Shown: positions 1 through 6,016, counted from the stretch's first letter. The stretch is 14,083 nt of DNA from Methanoregulaceae archaeon (GCA_028679325.1 JAJRBS010000081.1:1-14083); one strand, 5' to 3'. Notes: a model not told the origin generated them from the letters alone. A program made the numbers and translations.

Positions 1-1
1 C

Positions 2-448
2 GATGGAGTCATTATAGAAGAACACAGTGGCCCCGTCTATCTCACTTGTCCCATCTGTCTCGCGGCGGGAACCCTGATCGATAGCCCGAGCGGTCCGGTG
101 CCGGTAGAAGATGTGAGGGCGGGGATGATTGTCTGGACAGAGGACTCCGATGGCAGCCCGCTAGCGGTGACCGTCCTTCAAACTTCCCGAACTCATGTCC
201 CTGAAGGACACCGGTTCGTCCGGCTCGGGCTCTCGGACGGGCGGGAGATCACGGCCTCCCCCGGTCACCCGACTGCCGACAAGAGGACTATCGGCTCACT
301 CATAACGGGAGACCAGTTCGACGGAGCGGTTGTCACAAGGGTGGAAAGCCAGCTTTCCGATGAGGAGTTCACTTATGACATCCTTCCGTCCGGGGAGACG
401 GGGCTGTACAGGGCAAACGGGATCCTCCTGACGAGTACCCTCCGGTGA
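2..448 (+). CDS. Hint-domain (intein/hedgehog fold) protein, 5' end outside window
   Basis: The reading frame is open from the window edge, so the N-terminus is missing; 148 residues are visible. Hint-fold landmarks are present in order: CLAAGTLI with the candidate nucleophile Cys at visible residue 19 (an intein block A-like start), a PVEDVRAGM segment, SPGHPT with the block B-type His, and a block F-like YDILPSG...YRANGILL near the end. In this fold the Cys starts an N-S acyl shift that can cleave or splice the polypeptide. The usual His-Asn splice end is absent: the chain stops at LLTSTLR, so splicing is unlikely and at most N-terminal autocleavage would remain. A second Cys three residues before the nucleophile makes a CPIC motif. 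An internal ATG lies near residue 41 and a GTG at 98, but either would cut off the Cys, so the start must be upstream of the window. The neighbour downstream is convergent. The fold call is good; the role is unknown. Confidence 0.75.
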   Translation, partial: DGVIIEEHSGPVYLTCPICLAAGTLIDSPSGPVPVEDVRAGMIVWTEDSDGSPLAVTVLQTSRTHVPEGHRFVRLGLSDGREITASPGHPTADKRTIGSLITGDQFDGAVVTRVESQLSDEEFTYDILPSGETGLYRANGILLTSTLR

Positions 449-501
449 GCAGAGACGATTTCCGCATCTCGTCGTTCCGTTGCGGTCGCGTTCTGGTGGC
501 T

Positions 502-888
502 TCAGCGTCCGGAGACGGCTTCCGGTTCCCAGAGGGCAATTGTGTTTCCTTCGGAATCAAGGATATGGGCCATGGAGCCGACCATCTTGACACTCATCTT
601 CGGCATGACGATCTTCCCTCCCTGTTTCTCCACCTTTGCCAGTGTCTTGTCGAGATCGTTCACCTTTACGTAGGTGACTATGCCATGGGGTACAGGTTCA
701 GGACGCTGGTACATCCCTCCCCTACTGATGGTGCCCTCTTCAGCAGGACCGGTGGTGATCTCCCAGTACTCCATGGCGACCTCGGGATTCTGATTCTTGG
801 CAAACTCCCACCCTAGAAGATCCTTATAGAATTTCTTTGCCCGTTTCAGGTCGTCTGCGGGCACTTCAAAGTAGGCCAGGTTCGGCAT
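502..888 (-). CDS. VOC family (glyoxalase/bleomycin-resistance-like) protein
   Basis: The protein has 128 residues, the normal size for a single-polypeptide VOC protein. Two beta-alpha-beta-beta-beta modules are visible: residues 4-60 (FEVPADDLKRAKKFYKDLLGW, then the GGMY strand) and 68-122 (HGIVTYVKVNDLDKTL..., GG..., ILDSEGNTIALWEP). The pattern FYxxLLGW and the closing D-x-E-G-N-x-I-x-L-W are hallmarks. This subgroup includes metal-dependent lyases and dioxygenases as well as proteins of unknown substrate, so no reaction is assigned. ATG at 888 begins directly with the first strand. A TATA-like CTTTTATCC lies about 26 bases upstream, suggesting an almost leaderless mRNA. The gene lies downstream of the PKD lipoprotein on the same strand, but its own promoter argues for separate transcription. 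Confidence 0.88.
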   Translation of the reverse strand: MPNLAYFEVPADDLKRAKKFYKDLLGWEFAKNQNPEVAMEYWEITTGPAEEGTISRGGMYQRPEPVPHGIVTYVKVNDLDKTLAKVEKQGGKIVMPKMSVKMVGSMAHILDSEGNTIALWEPEAVSGR

Positions 889-908
889 AGAGGCACGATG
901 GGCAACAC

Positions 909-919
909 GGATAAAAGAG
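909..919 (-). promoter_or_regulatory. TATA-like element for the VOC gene
   Basis: Read on the minus strand this is CTCTTTTATCC. Its centre is about 26 bases upstream of the ATG at 888, the spacing expected of an archaeal TATA box giving a nearly leaderless transcript. The match to the consensus is moderate. Confidence 0.4.
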
Positions 920-1073
920 ATTTCGGATGGGCAGAGGCTAGATTACCCTACCCTGCTGCCCAGGGGCTGGTTTTCACAGGGAAGCCGGGGCAACGGCAGC
1001 TGAACTCCTGGCATCAGCGGGAGCCATCCCTAAGAATACATGCGGAACCGTCAGGGAGGGACCTTTTGTCCAA

Positions 1074-1769
1074 TTATCCACCCAGGATCACGAATCCCGT
1101 GGTCTCGGTGCTGCCGGCCGGGTTGCTCACCTCCAGGGTTACGATGAAAGTACCTTTCCCCGGGTACGTATGGACCGGGTTCTGCTCGCCTGAGGTCCCG
1201 CCGTCGCCGAAATTCCAGGACCAGGAGGTCGGAAGACCGGTAGAACGGTCATGGAACTGCACGGTGAAGGGCTGGGCGAAGGTCGGAGGATCAGCCGAGA
1301 ACGAGGCCGCTGGCTGAGTATATGCCGGATTGACGGTGATGTAATTGACCTTTGTCTCATTGTTGGTCCCGCCGCTGTTTGTTGTTCGCAACCGGACAGT
1401 GTAGCTCCCCGGGACCGTGTACGTATGAGCGGGGTTCCGTTCGTCCGAGGTGTTGCCGTCCCCAAAGGACCAGTTCCACCCGGTGGGATCCCCGGTCGAC
1501 GTATCGGTGAACCGGACCGTGAGGGGGGCCTTTCCTGTGGTTGTATTGGCTGTAAACCCTGCGATGGGGGGCGGCACGGACGCAGTTGGCGAGGGAGTTG
1601 GTTCGGGCGTGGTGGTTGCGGTCATGGCAGGTGTTGCCGGCGAAGGTCCAGGGGTGACAGGTTGTGTCGTCGGAAACGTGGCCGGGGGAGGTGCCGGAGG
1701 CGCTGCGACGCACCCGGCCAGCAGAAGAATGACCAGGAGGCAGATGCCGGTTATCAGGGCGAATCTCAT
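1074..1769 (-). CDS. PKD-domain lipoprotein (two PKD domains)
   Basis: This 231-residue surface protein starts with a lipoprotein signal: MR, a hydrophobic run to about residue 17, then the lipobox LAGC with Cys20 as the predicted lipidated residue. Residues 21-68 are a Pro/Thr/Ser-rich, probably extended stalk. Two PKD domains follow (about 68-148 and 155-230), each with the diagnostic WxWxFGDG (WNWSFGDG and WSWNFGDG) and NPxHTY motifs. PKD domains are immunoglobulin-like beta sandwiches common in the surface proteins of methanogenic archaea, where they mediate adhesion or act as spacers. There is no catalytic domain, so this is probably a small envelope protein. ATG at 1769 gives the complete signal. 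The gene diverges from the YCII-like gene across about 100 bases; no strong TATA box was found there. Confidence 0.92.
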   Translation of the reverse strand: MRFALITGICLLVILLLAGCVAAPPAPPPATFPTTQPVTPGPSPATPAMTATTTPEPTPSPTASVPPPIAGFTANTTTGKAPLTVRFTDTSTGDPTGWNWSFGDGNTSDERNPAHTYTVPGSYTVRLRTTNSGGTNNETKVNYITVNPAYTQPAASFSADPPTFAQPFTVQFHDRSTGLPTSWSWNFGDGGTSGEQNPVHTYPGKGTFIVTLEVSNPAGSTETTGFVILGG

Positions 1770-1871
1770 AACCCGGAACTGTCATCCCTGCCTGTTAAAA
1801 CTATCCCCAAGCAAGATGGGCTTTCACGGGTTACCTGCTACCTTATGCCATCGAAAAGACAATCCCGGAGT

Positions 1872-2183
1872 ATGACTGCCCCGCTTGAGTACATCGCCAT
1901 CATGCGTCCGAGACGTCCCGATTTTCTCACCACCATGACCCCCGAAGAAAAGGAGACCATGCAGAAACACCTCGCCTACGCCGATCTTCTTTTCGCTGAA
2001 GGAAAGATCATCCTTGGCGGGGCTGCCCTTGACGGTGCGATCGGGATCCTGGTCCTCCGGGTTGAATCAGCTGATGAGGCCCGTTATATCTACGAGCACG
2101 ATCCGGCGGTCATCGCTGGTATCGGCGATACCGAACTCCACCCCTTCAGGGTCGGCCTGCTGGCTGGTCCGGGGGTGAGGTGA
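1872..2183 (+). CDS. YCII-related small protein
   Basis: The protein has 103 residues. The sequence from LEYIAIMRPRRPDFLTTMTPEEKETMQKHLAYADLLFAEGK onward fits the YCII/DGPF dimeric alpha-beta barrel family: an opening strand, an MTPEE...HLAY helix, a GKIILGG strand, then SADEARYIYEHDP and a closing hydrophobic strand. YCII domains resemble muconolactone isomerase; some are fused to sigma factors or enzymes and most have no assigned reaction. The frame is open for far longer upstream, but that part is antisense to the PKD gene. I chose ATG 1872 because homology starts right after it; ATG 1845 would add nine unlike residues, and ATG 1902 would cut off the first strand. GGAG sits only one base before the ATG, too close for a normal ribosome-binding site. 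A short-chain dehydrogenase gene follows 49 bases later on the same strand, possibly co-transcribed. Confidence 0.82.
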   Translation: MTAPLEYIAIMRPRRPDFLTTMTPEEKETMQKHLAYADLLFAEGKIILGGAALDGAIGILVLRVESADEARYIYEHDPAVIAGIGDTELHPFRVGLLAGPGVR

Positions 2184-2232
2184 ACCTGCCCGCTCCCGAA
2201 ACCTTCATCCCTTACCCCTCCAATCACCCAGC

Positions 2233-3063
2233 ATGTCCGGACCGATCGTTCTTGTCACCGGTTCGACCGATGGCATCGGCAAGGCAACCGCCCGTGAATT
2301 GGCCGACGGGGGAGCCGAGGTCATCCTCCACGGGCGTGACCAGGAAAAAGGTGCCCGTGTGATCCGGGAGATTGAGAAGGAGACCGGGAGGAGAGGTCTC
2401 TCCCTGATCACTGCCGATCTCTCGCTCCAAAAGAACGTTATCCGGCTGGCCGAGCAGGTCTCCTCCCACTATGAGCGGCTCGACGTGCTGATCAACAACG
2501 CCGGGACTTTCGAGCCGACCCGGAGGCTGACATCCGACGGGGTCGAGATGACCCTTGCCGTCGATTACCTGGCACCCTTCCTCATCACCCGTCATCTCCT
2601 CCCGCTCCTGAAGAAGAGTTCTCCGTCGCGGGTGGTGAACGTCGCCTCGATGGCACACAGGGACGTCAGGACGATCGACTGGGAGAACCTCATGGGAGAG
2701 AAGAGCTACGACCCCTACGATGCATACTCCCTCTCCAAGTTCGCAGTCGTTACCTTCACGTACGCACTTTCCCGCAAGATCACCGCGACAGATATAACGG
2801 TCAATTGCCTCCACCCCGGTGTGGTCGATACCAAGATGCTCCGGAAAGGTTTTCCCGGTATCTGGGGAAAACCCCCGTCGGAGGGAGCAGAGACCTCCCT
2901 CTTTTTGGCACTGTCACCTGAGGTGGAGGGCCTGACCGGTATGTACTTCGAGGAGAGCCGGGAGCCTGGCCGGTCCTCCTCCCTGACCTATGACCGGGAG
3001 GTTCAGGAACGGCTCTGGGACGTCGCAGATAAACTTACGGGGCTCCGGGAGAAGGGCAGATGA
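2233..3063 (+). CDS. Short-chain dehydrogenase/reductase (SDR family, retinol-dehydrogenase-like)
   Basis: This 276-residue protein is a classical NAD(P)-dependent oxidoreductase. Visible motifs in order: cofactor-binding TGSTDGIG (residues 9-16), an HGRD segment after the second strand (Arg here usually favours NADPH), DL at the adenine-ring position, NNAG, catalytic Ser in NVASMAH, the YSLSK catalytic Tyr/Lys pair, and HPGVVDT after the active site. These resemble the retinol-dehydrogenase/WW-oxidoreductase-like subgroup; the substrate cannot be told from sequence. ATG 2233 is used because the first Rossmann strand follows at once. No ribosome-binding site is obvious. It lies between the YCII-like gene (49 bases upstream) and the 391-residue protein (66 bases downstream), all on the plus strand, so a three-gene unit is plausible. 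Confidence 0.93.
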   Translation: MSGPIVLVTGSTDGIGKATARELADGGAEVILHGRDQEKGARVIREIEKETGRRGLSLITADLSLQKNVIRLAEQVSSHYERLDVLINNAGTFEPTRRLTSDGVEMTLAVDYLAPFLITRHLLPLLKKSSPSRVVNVASMAHRDVRTIDWENLMGEKSYDPYDAYSLSKFAVVTFTYALSRKITATDITVNCLHPGVVDTKMLRKGFPGIWGKPPSEGAETSLFLALSPEVEGLTGMYFEESREPGRSSSLTYDREVQERLWDVADKLTGLREKGR

Positions 3064-3120
3064 GAGAAGAGGGTGTCAGGGTCCGGAAGCTGCCCTGCAG
3101 GCTGACTCCGATCCTGGGAT

Positions 3121-3124
3121 GGAG
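3121..3124 (+). promoter_or_regulatory. Ribosome-binding site supporting the GTG start at 3130
   Basis: GGAG lies five bases before the GTG at 3130. It is a good archaeal Shine-Dalgarno match and is the main reason for accepting the non-ATG start. Confidence 0.55.
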
Positions 3125-3129
3125 AGATC

Positions 3130-4305
3130 GTGAGTGACATAACCGCAACCGGACAGGTCCGGCAGATCATGCAGGACTTTGCCCGGGAAACAGGTCTTGA
3201 CCCCGTGGCCACCCGTCCCCGGAGATACCTGTGGACCGATTCCTTTGCCGTCTGCAACTACCTCGAACTCTTCCGGCGGACAGGGGATGAGGCCCACCGT
3301 GACCTCGCCCTCCGCCTTGTCGGACAGGTGCATAACGTCCTCGGACGACACAGGGAAGATGATCCAAGGTCAGGCTGGATCAGCGGTCTTGATGACCAGG
3401 AGGGAGCCTTTCATCCGACAATCGGAGGACTCAGGATCGGAAAACCCCGACCCGAGCGGAAGCAGGGAGAGCCTCCCAATGAAAGGATGGAGTGGGAGCA
3501 GGACGGGCAGTACTACCATTACCTGACCCGTTGGATGCATGCTCTCAACCGGACCGGCTGTGTGACCGGAGAACCTGTCTATACCAGCTGGGCAGTCGAG
3601 CTTGCCCGGACAGCCCATGCCCGGTTCGTCTATACCCCTCCATCCAGCGGGCAGAAGCGGATGTACTGGAAGATGAGCATCGCTCTCTCCCGCCCCCAGG
3701 TGGCGTCCATGGGGCTGCACGACCCGCTTGACGGTCTGGTTTCATACTGCGGGCTCCAGATGAGTCTGTTCGACCTCCGTGGCCAGCTTCGCGGCCCTGA
3801 TCTCCTGGCAGAGATCAATGATATGGCCGGTATCTGCCGTGACCGGAACTTTGCTACAGATGATCCCCTGGGGATCGGGGGTCTCCTGGCCGATGCCCAC
3901 CGGATCGCCGGGCTGATGGTGGAAGGGGGCTTTACCTGCCATGTTCTCCTCGAATCCGTGGTCAGTTCGGCCCTGCGGGGGATCGAGGCGTATCTCCAGA
4001 CCGCACCCTTCAGAACTCTGCCGGAACAGCGGCTGGCCTTCCGGGAACTCGGCCTCTCCATCGGGCTTTCCGGGGTTCTTCCGCTCTGGGAACTAATCGA
4101 AAGAAATCCCGGTCTTTTCGAGCCGGAAGGGGGGATCGCCCGGAAGGTAGCGGCCCTCGAGAGGTACACCCCCCTGGCTGATACCATCACCGGATTCTGG
4201 CTGGATGGGAAGAACGGGGACAAAGAGAGCTGGAACGAGCACCGGGACATCAACGCCGTTATGCTTGCAACCAGCCTCGCTCCCGGATCCTTCCTGGAGC
4301 CTTAG
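3130..4305 (+). CDS. Conserved-looking hypothetical protein, possible alpha/alpha-toroid fold
   Basis: The 391-residue protein carries no family signature I recognise. It has no signal peptide or membrane segment, so it is probably cytoplasmic. The sequence is mostly amphipathic helices, many carrying W/Y/F plus acidic residues: YLWTDSFAVCNYLELFRRTGD (32-52), SGWISGLDDQEG (81-92), WEQDGQYYHYLTRWMHALNR (122-141), YTSWAVELARTAHARF (151-166), then FWLDGKNGDKESWNEHRDINAVMLA near the C-terminus. Repeated helix pairs with aromatic and acidic residues in the intervening loops are typical of six-hairpin glycosidase-like or terpenoid-toroid folds, so a carbohydrate-active role is possible but unproven. 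It starts with GTG behind a good GGAG and ends in a hairpin plus T6 terminator at 4338-4358. It sits 66 bases downstream of the dehydrogenase gene and is probably its operon partner. Codon use matches the neighbours. Confidence 0.8.
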   Translation: MSDITATGQVRQIMQDFARETGLDPVATRPRRYLWTDSFAVCNYLELFRRTGDEAHRDLALRLVGQVHNVLGRHREDDPRSGWISGLDDQEGAFHPTIGGLRIGKPRPERKQGEPPNERMEWEQDGQYYHYLTRWMHALNRTGCVTGEPVYTSWAVELARTAHARFVYTPPSSGQKRMYWKMSIALSRPQVASMGLHDPLDGLVSYCGLQMSLFDLRGQLRGPDLLAEINDMAGICRDRNFATDDPLGIGGLLADAHRIAGLMVEGGFTCHVLLESVVSSALRGIEAYLQTAPFRTLPEQRLAFRELGLSIGLSGVLPLWELIERNPGLFEPEGGIARKVAALERYTPLADTITGFWLDGKNGDKESWNEHRDINAVMLATSLAPGSFLEP

Positions 4306-4337
4306 AAGGAACGGGGATGAGGAGCTGGACTGTGGGG

Positions 4338-4358
4338 AAGGAGCGAGTTTCCTTTTTT
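4338..4358 (+). terminator. Hairpin plus T6 terminator after the 391-residue gene
   Basis: AAGGA and TCCTT form a five-base stem around a seven-base loop, running directly into a T6 tract (4353-4358). It lies 33 bases after the stop at 4305 and separates this gene from the glycosylase gene. The T tract alone could serve as an archaeal terminator. Confidence 0.55.
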
Positions 4359-4378
4359 GATGAATACACCCTCGTGAC

Positions 4379-4969
4379 ATGATACTTCCCCGATCATTCT
4401 ATGAACAGGATACCATCGACGTCGCACGGGACTTGCTCGGGTGCTACTTAGTTCACCAGGAAGTTAAGGGGACGACCATCGGCAGGATCGTCGAGGACGA
4501 AGCATACCTGGAGAACGACCGGGCAGCCCATTCCTACCGGGGAATGACCAACCGGAACCGGGTTCTCTTCGGTCCGCCTGGCCGATCTTACGTCTTCTTC
4601 ATCTATGGAATGCATTGTTGTGTCAACGCTGTGACGGCCACGGAGGGAAAGGGGGAGGCAGTCCTGATCCGGGCCCTTGAACCGGCAGACGGCATCAGTC
4701 TGATGCAGACCCGGCGGGAGACAGACAAACTCATCGCGCTTTGCAGCGGTCCCGGAAAGCTGACCCAGGCCCTCCACGTCACTATGGACGACAACGGCCT
4801 GTCGCTCAGCGACAGCACTCTCCAGATCTGGTCAGGAGACAGCATACCGGACTTTCAACCCCCGACAGGTGACCAGATTGTGCAGACCACGCGGATAGGG
4901 ATATCGAAGGCAAGGGATCTTCCTCTCCGTTTTTACATCAGGGGAAACCGGTTCATCTCGAGGAAGTGA
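4379..4969 (+). CDS. DNA-3-methyladenine glycosylase (AAG/MPG family)
   Basis: This 196-residue enzyme, of normal length for a prokaryotic AAG-family protein, excises alkylated and deaminated purines (3-methyladenine, hypoxanthine, ethenoadenine) and starts base excision repair. The N-terminal ARDLLGCYLV matches the family. The active-site block VEDEAYL supplies the likely catalytic Glu41 and the base-stacking Tyr43; AAHS provides His51, and FFIYGMHCCVN contains Tyr76 and Asn83, equivalent to the flipped-base pocket and the DNA-intercalating region of the human enzyme. The motifs LIRALEP and SGPGKLTQAL, typical of the family, follow. ATG 4379 is the only reasonable start; there is no clear ribosome-binding site, so translation may be leaderless or near-leaderless. 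A terminator upstream makes it an independent unit. The downstream neighbour is convergent. Confidence 0.95.
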   Translation: MILPRSFYEQDTIDVARDLLGCYLVHQEVKGTTIGRIVEDEAYLENDRAAHSYRGMTNRNRVLFGPPGRSYVFFIYGMHCCVNAVTATEGKGEAVLIRALEPADGISLMQTRRETDKLIALCSGPGKLTQALHVTMDDNGLSLSDSTLQIWSGDSIPDFQPPTGDQIVQTTRIGISKARDLPLRFYIRGNRFISRK

Positions 4970-5062
4970 GTCCTGGTCTGGTCTATCCGGAGAGAATACC
5001 GTCCTCCAGGGAAGAATCGCCAATAGAAGGAAGCCTTCACGGGCCGGGAAGATGGGAGGAAT

Positions 5063-5080
5063 TGTAACCCCAAAGTTACA
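5063..5080. repeat. Perfect inverted repeat TGTAAC-6-GTTACA
   Basis: TGTAAC (5063-5068) and GTTACA (5075-5080) are perfect complements around CCCAAA. It lies in the 133-base convergent gap between the glycosylase and zinc-ribbon genes and may act as a transcript 3' hairpin for either. On the minus strand a T5 (5096-5092) lies between the zinc-ribbon stop and this repeat. A six-base stem can arise by chance. Confidence 0.35.
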
Positions 5081-5102
5081 GAAGTGGCGAGAAAAAGGGC
5101 CG

Positions 5103-5297
5103 CTAGTACTGTCCGGGGGTCAGGACAGTGAAGCGTTTATGGCAGCGTGTACACTTCCCATCCCTTGATTCTTTGTAGAAATCCTTGGGATTATTGAACA
5201 CCATCGAAGTCTCGGTGTTGCAGTCATGACAGGTGAAACGGATAACATACCCGGACCTGGTACCCATGACTGTTGGTTTTACGGAATTTTTTATCAT
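5103..5297 (-). CDS. Small zinc-ribbon protein, unknown function
   Basis: The 64-residue product has two CxxC pairs, C23-H-D-C26 and C49-T-R-C52, separated by 22 residues, the normal geometry of a four-Cys zinc ribbon. The first knuckle follows an RFTC strand and the second is followed by HKRFTVL, as in small archaeal and bacterial zinc-ribbon proteins that bind nucleic acid or protein partners. The C-terminus is short (PGQY) and there is no further domain, so it may be an adaptor. ATG 5297 is used; an alternative ATG at residue 11 would still keep both knuckles. No ribosome-binding site is visible, and a hairpin (5319-5334) sits 22 bases upstream of the ATG. The gene faces away from the structured region 5298-5604. 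I do not recognise the family; the coding call rests on the paired knuckles and normal codon use. Confidence 0.65.
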   Translation of the reverse strand: MIKNSVKPTVMGTRSGYVIRFTCHDCNTETSMVFNNPKDFYKESRDGKCTRCHKRFTVLTPGQY

Positions 5298-5318
5298 GCT
5301 TGCTATTGTGCTTCTGAC

Positions 5319-5338
5319 CGGCTGTGTGCAGCCGTTTT
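5319..5338. repeat. Hairpin CGGCTG-TGTG-CAGCCG followed by TTTT
   Basis: A perfect six-base stem with a TGTG loop, followed on the plus strand by T4. On the plus strand it looks like a weak intrinsic terminator; on the minus strand it would be a hairpin in the 5' leader of the zinc-ribbon gene, ending 22 bases before its ATG. Confidence 0.4.
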
Positions 5339-5368
5339 GAATGCATTCAACTTCCCATTCGTGCGGTA

Positions 5369-5406
5369 GTACCCCGCGGGGCGTACGGTCAGATGATGAG
5401 ACCGTA
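5369..5406. repeat. Two overlapping, mutually exclusive hairpins
   Basis: The first hairpin pairs GTAC (5369-5372) plus CCC (5373-5375) with GGG (5379-5381) and GTAC (5383-5386), with C5382 bulged. The second pairs TACGGTC (5384-5390) with GACCGTA (5400-5406). They share bases 5384-5386, so one RNA molecule cannot form both completely. Confidence 0.4.
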
Positions 5407-5453
5407 TCGGTCCATCAAAAGGGCACTTTCCCCCAGTTCTTGACTGGTCTTTC

Positions 5454-5463
5454 AGTATATTGG
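5454..5463. promoter_or_regulatory. Bidirectional TATA-like element
   Basis: AGTATATTGG has an A/T core readable in both directions. Transcripts starting about 25 bases away would begin near 5484 (plus, towards the TfoX-like gene) and near 5431 (minus, towards the zinc-ribbon gene), giving leaders of roughly 120 and 130 bases. Not supported by any upstream purine-rich element that I could see. Confidence 0.3.
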
Positions 5464-5490
5464 CGCGCTGACGGTAAATAAGCATGCACA

Positions 5491-5536
5491 GGACAAGGTC
5501 CTAAAAATCAGGATGAATCCAGGGGGGACCTTGTTC
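5491..5536. repeat. Long inverted repeat upstream of the TfoX-like gene
   Basis: ACAAGGTCC (5493-5501) is perfectly complementary to GGACCTTGT (5526-5534). With flanking pairs, including two G-T, the stem reaches twelve pairs. The loop contains GGATGAATCC (5511-5520), itself a small hairpin. It ends about 70 bases before the ATG at 5605. Confidence 0.5.
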
Positions 5537-5604
5537 CGTTATTCCATGAAAAGGCTCATCACCAGAAATAGCGAGACAGAGGAAAGGACAATCGGTGCCT
5601 CCAC

Positions 5605-5958
5605 ATGCCCTACTATGTCGAATCAAAGGACCATGCCCTCCGGAAGAGGTTTGAAGAGATCGTTCTCGACTGGCCTGGGGTAACGAAGAAGATAATGTTT
5701 GGCTCCCCCTCCTACGCAGCAGAAGGAACTCTTTTTGCTATCCTTGTGACCGACGGGATCATCCTCACCCGCCTCGATGAGGAGCAGAAGTCGGCCCTGA
5801 TCTCGACAGGTTTCGCAGATTACTTCTCCGGCCATGGGAGGGTCATGAAGAAATGGGTGGTCGTATCAGTCGGTGATCCGTCCCACATCGACCGTTATCT
5901 CCCCTTCATCACCGCCAGTTACCAGGCGGCACGCATGGGGACAGGCTCCCGGAAATGA
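5605..5958 (+). CDS. TfoX/Sxy N-terminal-domain-like protein
   Basis: This 117-residue protein matches the TfoX N-terminal domain in layout: an N-terminal helix (residues 8-20, ALRKRFEEIVLDW), PGVTKKIMFGSPSYAAEGTLFAIL with the characteristic K-x-M-F-G turn, the ILTRLDEEQKSAL strand-helix, then GRVMKKWVVV and an HIDRYLPFITASYQAA helix. The domain was named from the bacterial competence regulator Sxy/TfoX, but stand-alone versions occur in archaea, where their job is unknown, so a competence role should not be assumed. ATG 5605 starts just before the first helix; GGTG lies eight bases upstream. The gene follows the hairpin-rich region and is followed by an 18-base palindrome at 5967-5984. It appears monocistronic. 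Confidence 0.78.
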   Translation: MPYYVESKDHALRKRFEEIVLDWPGVTKKIMFGSPSYAAEGTLFAILVTDGIILTRLDEEQKSALISTGFADYFSGHGRVMKKWVVVSVGDPSHIDRYLPFITASYQAARMGTGSRK

Positions 5959-5966
5959 CATTTCAG

Positions 5967-5984
5967 CCGGGGATGAATCCCCGG
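5967..5984. repeat. Palindrome CCGGGGATGAATCCCCGG
   Basis: A seven-base perfect stem CCGGGGA/TCCCCGG around TGAA (or eight pairs around GA), eight bases after the TfoX-like stop. It could be the transcript 3' hairpin, although no T tract follows. Its core GGATGAATCC also occurs upstream of the same gene (5511-5520). Confidence 0.5.
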
Positions 5985-6016
5985 AAATACCAACCCCCCT
6001 GTCCTCTCCCGGGTGC

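Larger units (their letters stand above)
5298..5604. other. Gene-free 307-base divergent region rich in inverted repeats
   Basis: This region separates the zinc-ribbon gene (minus) from the TfoX-like gene (plus). It holds one symmetrical TATA-like element, AGTATATTGG (5454-5463), usable in both directions, and several hairpin-capable repeats: 5319-5334 (six-base stem, then T4), 5369-5386 (GC-rich, one bulge), 5384-5406 (seven-base perfect stem), 5433-5447 (five-base stem) and 5491-5536 (twelve pairs, two of them G-T). A 60-codon minus frame (5303-5485) has no recognisable protein character and is not called. I see no tRNA-like fold. The region could be two structured 5' leaders or an unannotated small RNA. 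Confidence 0.5.

Noticed and set aside
898..1317. 139-codon plus-strand open frame between the VOC and PKD genes
   Set aside because: It overlaps the PKD gene in antisense, has no recognisable domain, and the gap 889-1073 holds only a probable minus-strand promoter.
1251..1871. Long plus-strand open frame leading into the YCII-like gene
   Set aside because: It is antisense to the PKD lipoprotein, with Arg/Gly/Cys-rich low-complexity translation; only the part after 1872 resembles a protein family.
2224..2814. 196-codon minus-strand open frame
   Set aside because: It is antisense to the short-chain dehydrogenase, whose motifs are complete.
5393..5471. C/D-box guide RNA: ATGATGA (5393-5399) as C box and CTGA (5468-5471) as D box
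   Set aside because: The distance is too long for an archaeal C/D RNA and no internal D' and C' boxes are visible.
5303..5485. 60-codon minus frame in the structured region
   Set aside because: It has no ribosome-binding site and no protein-like pattern, and it covers several hairpins.
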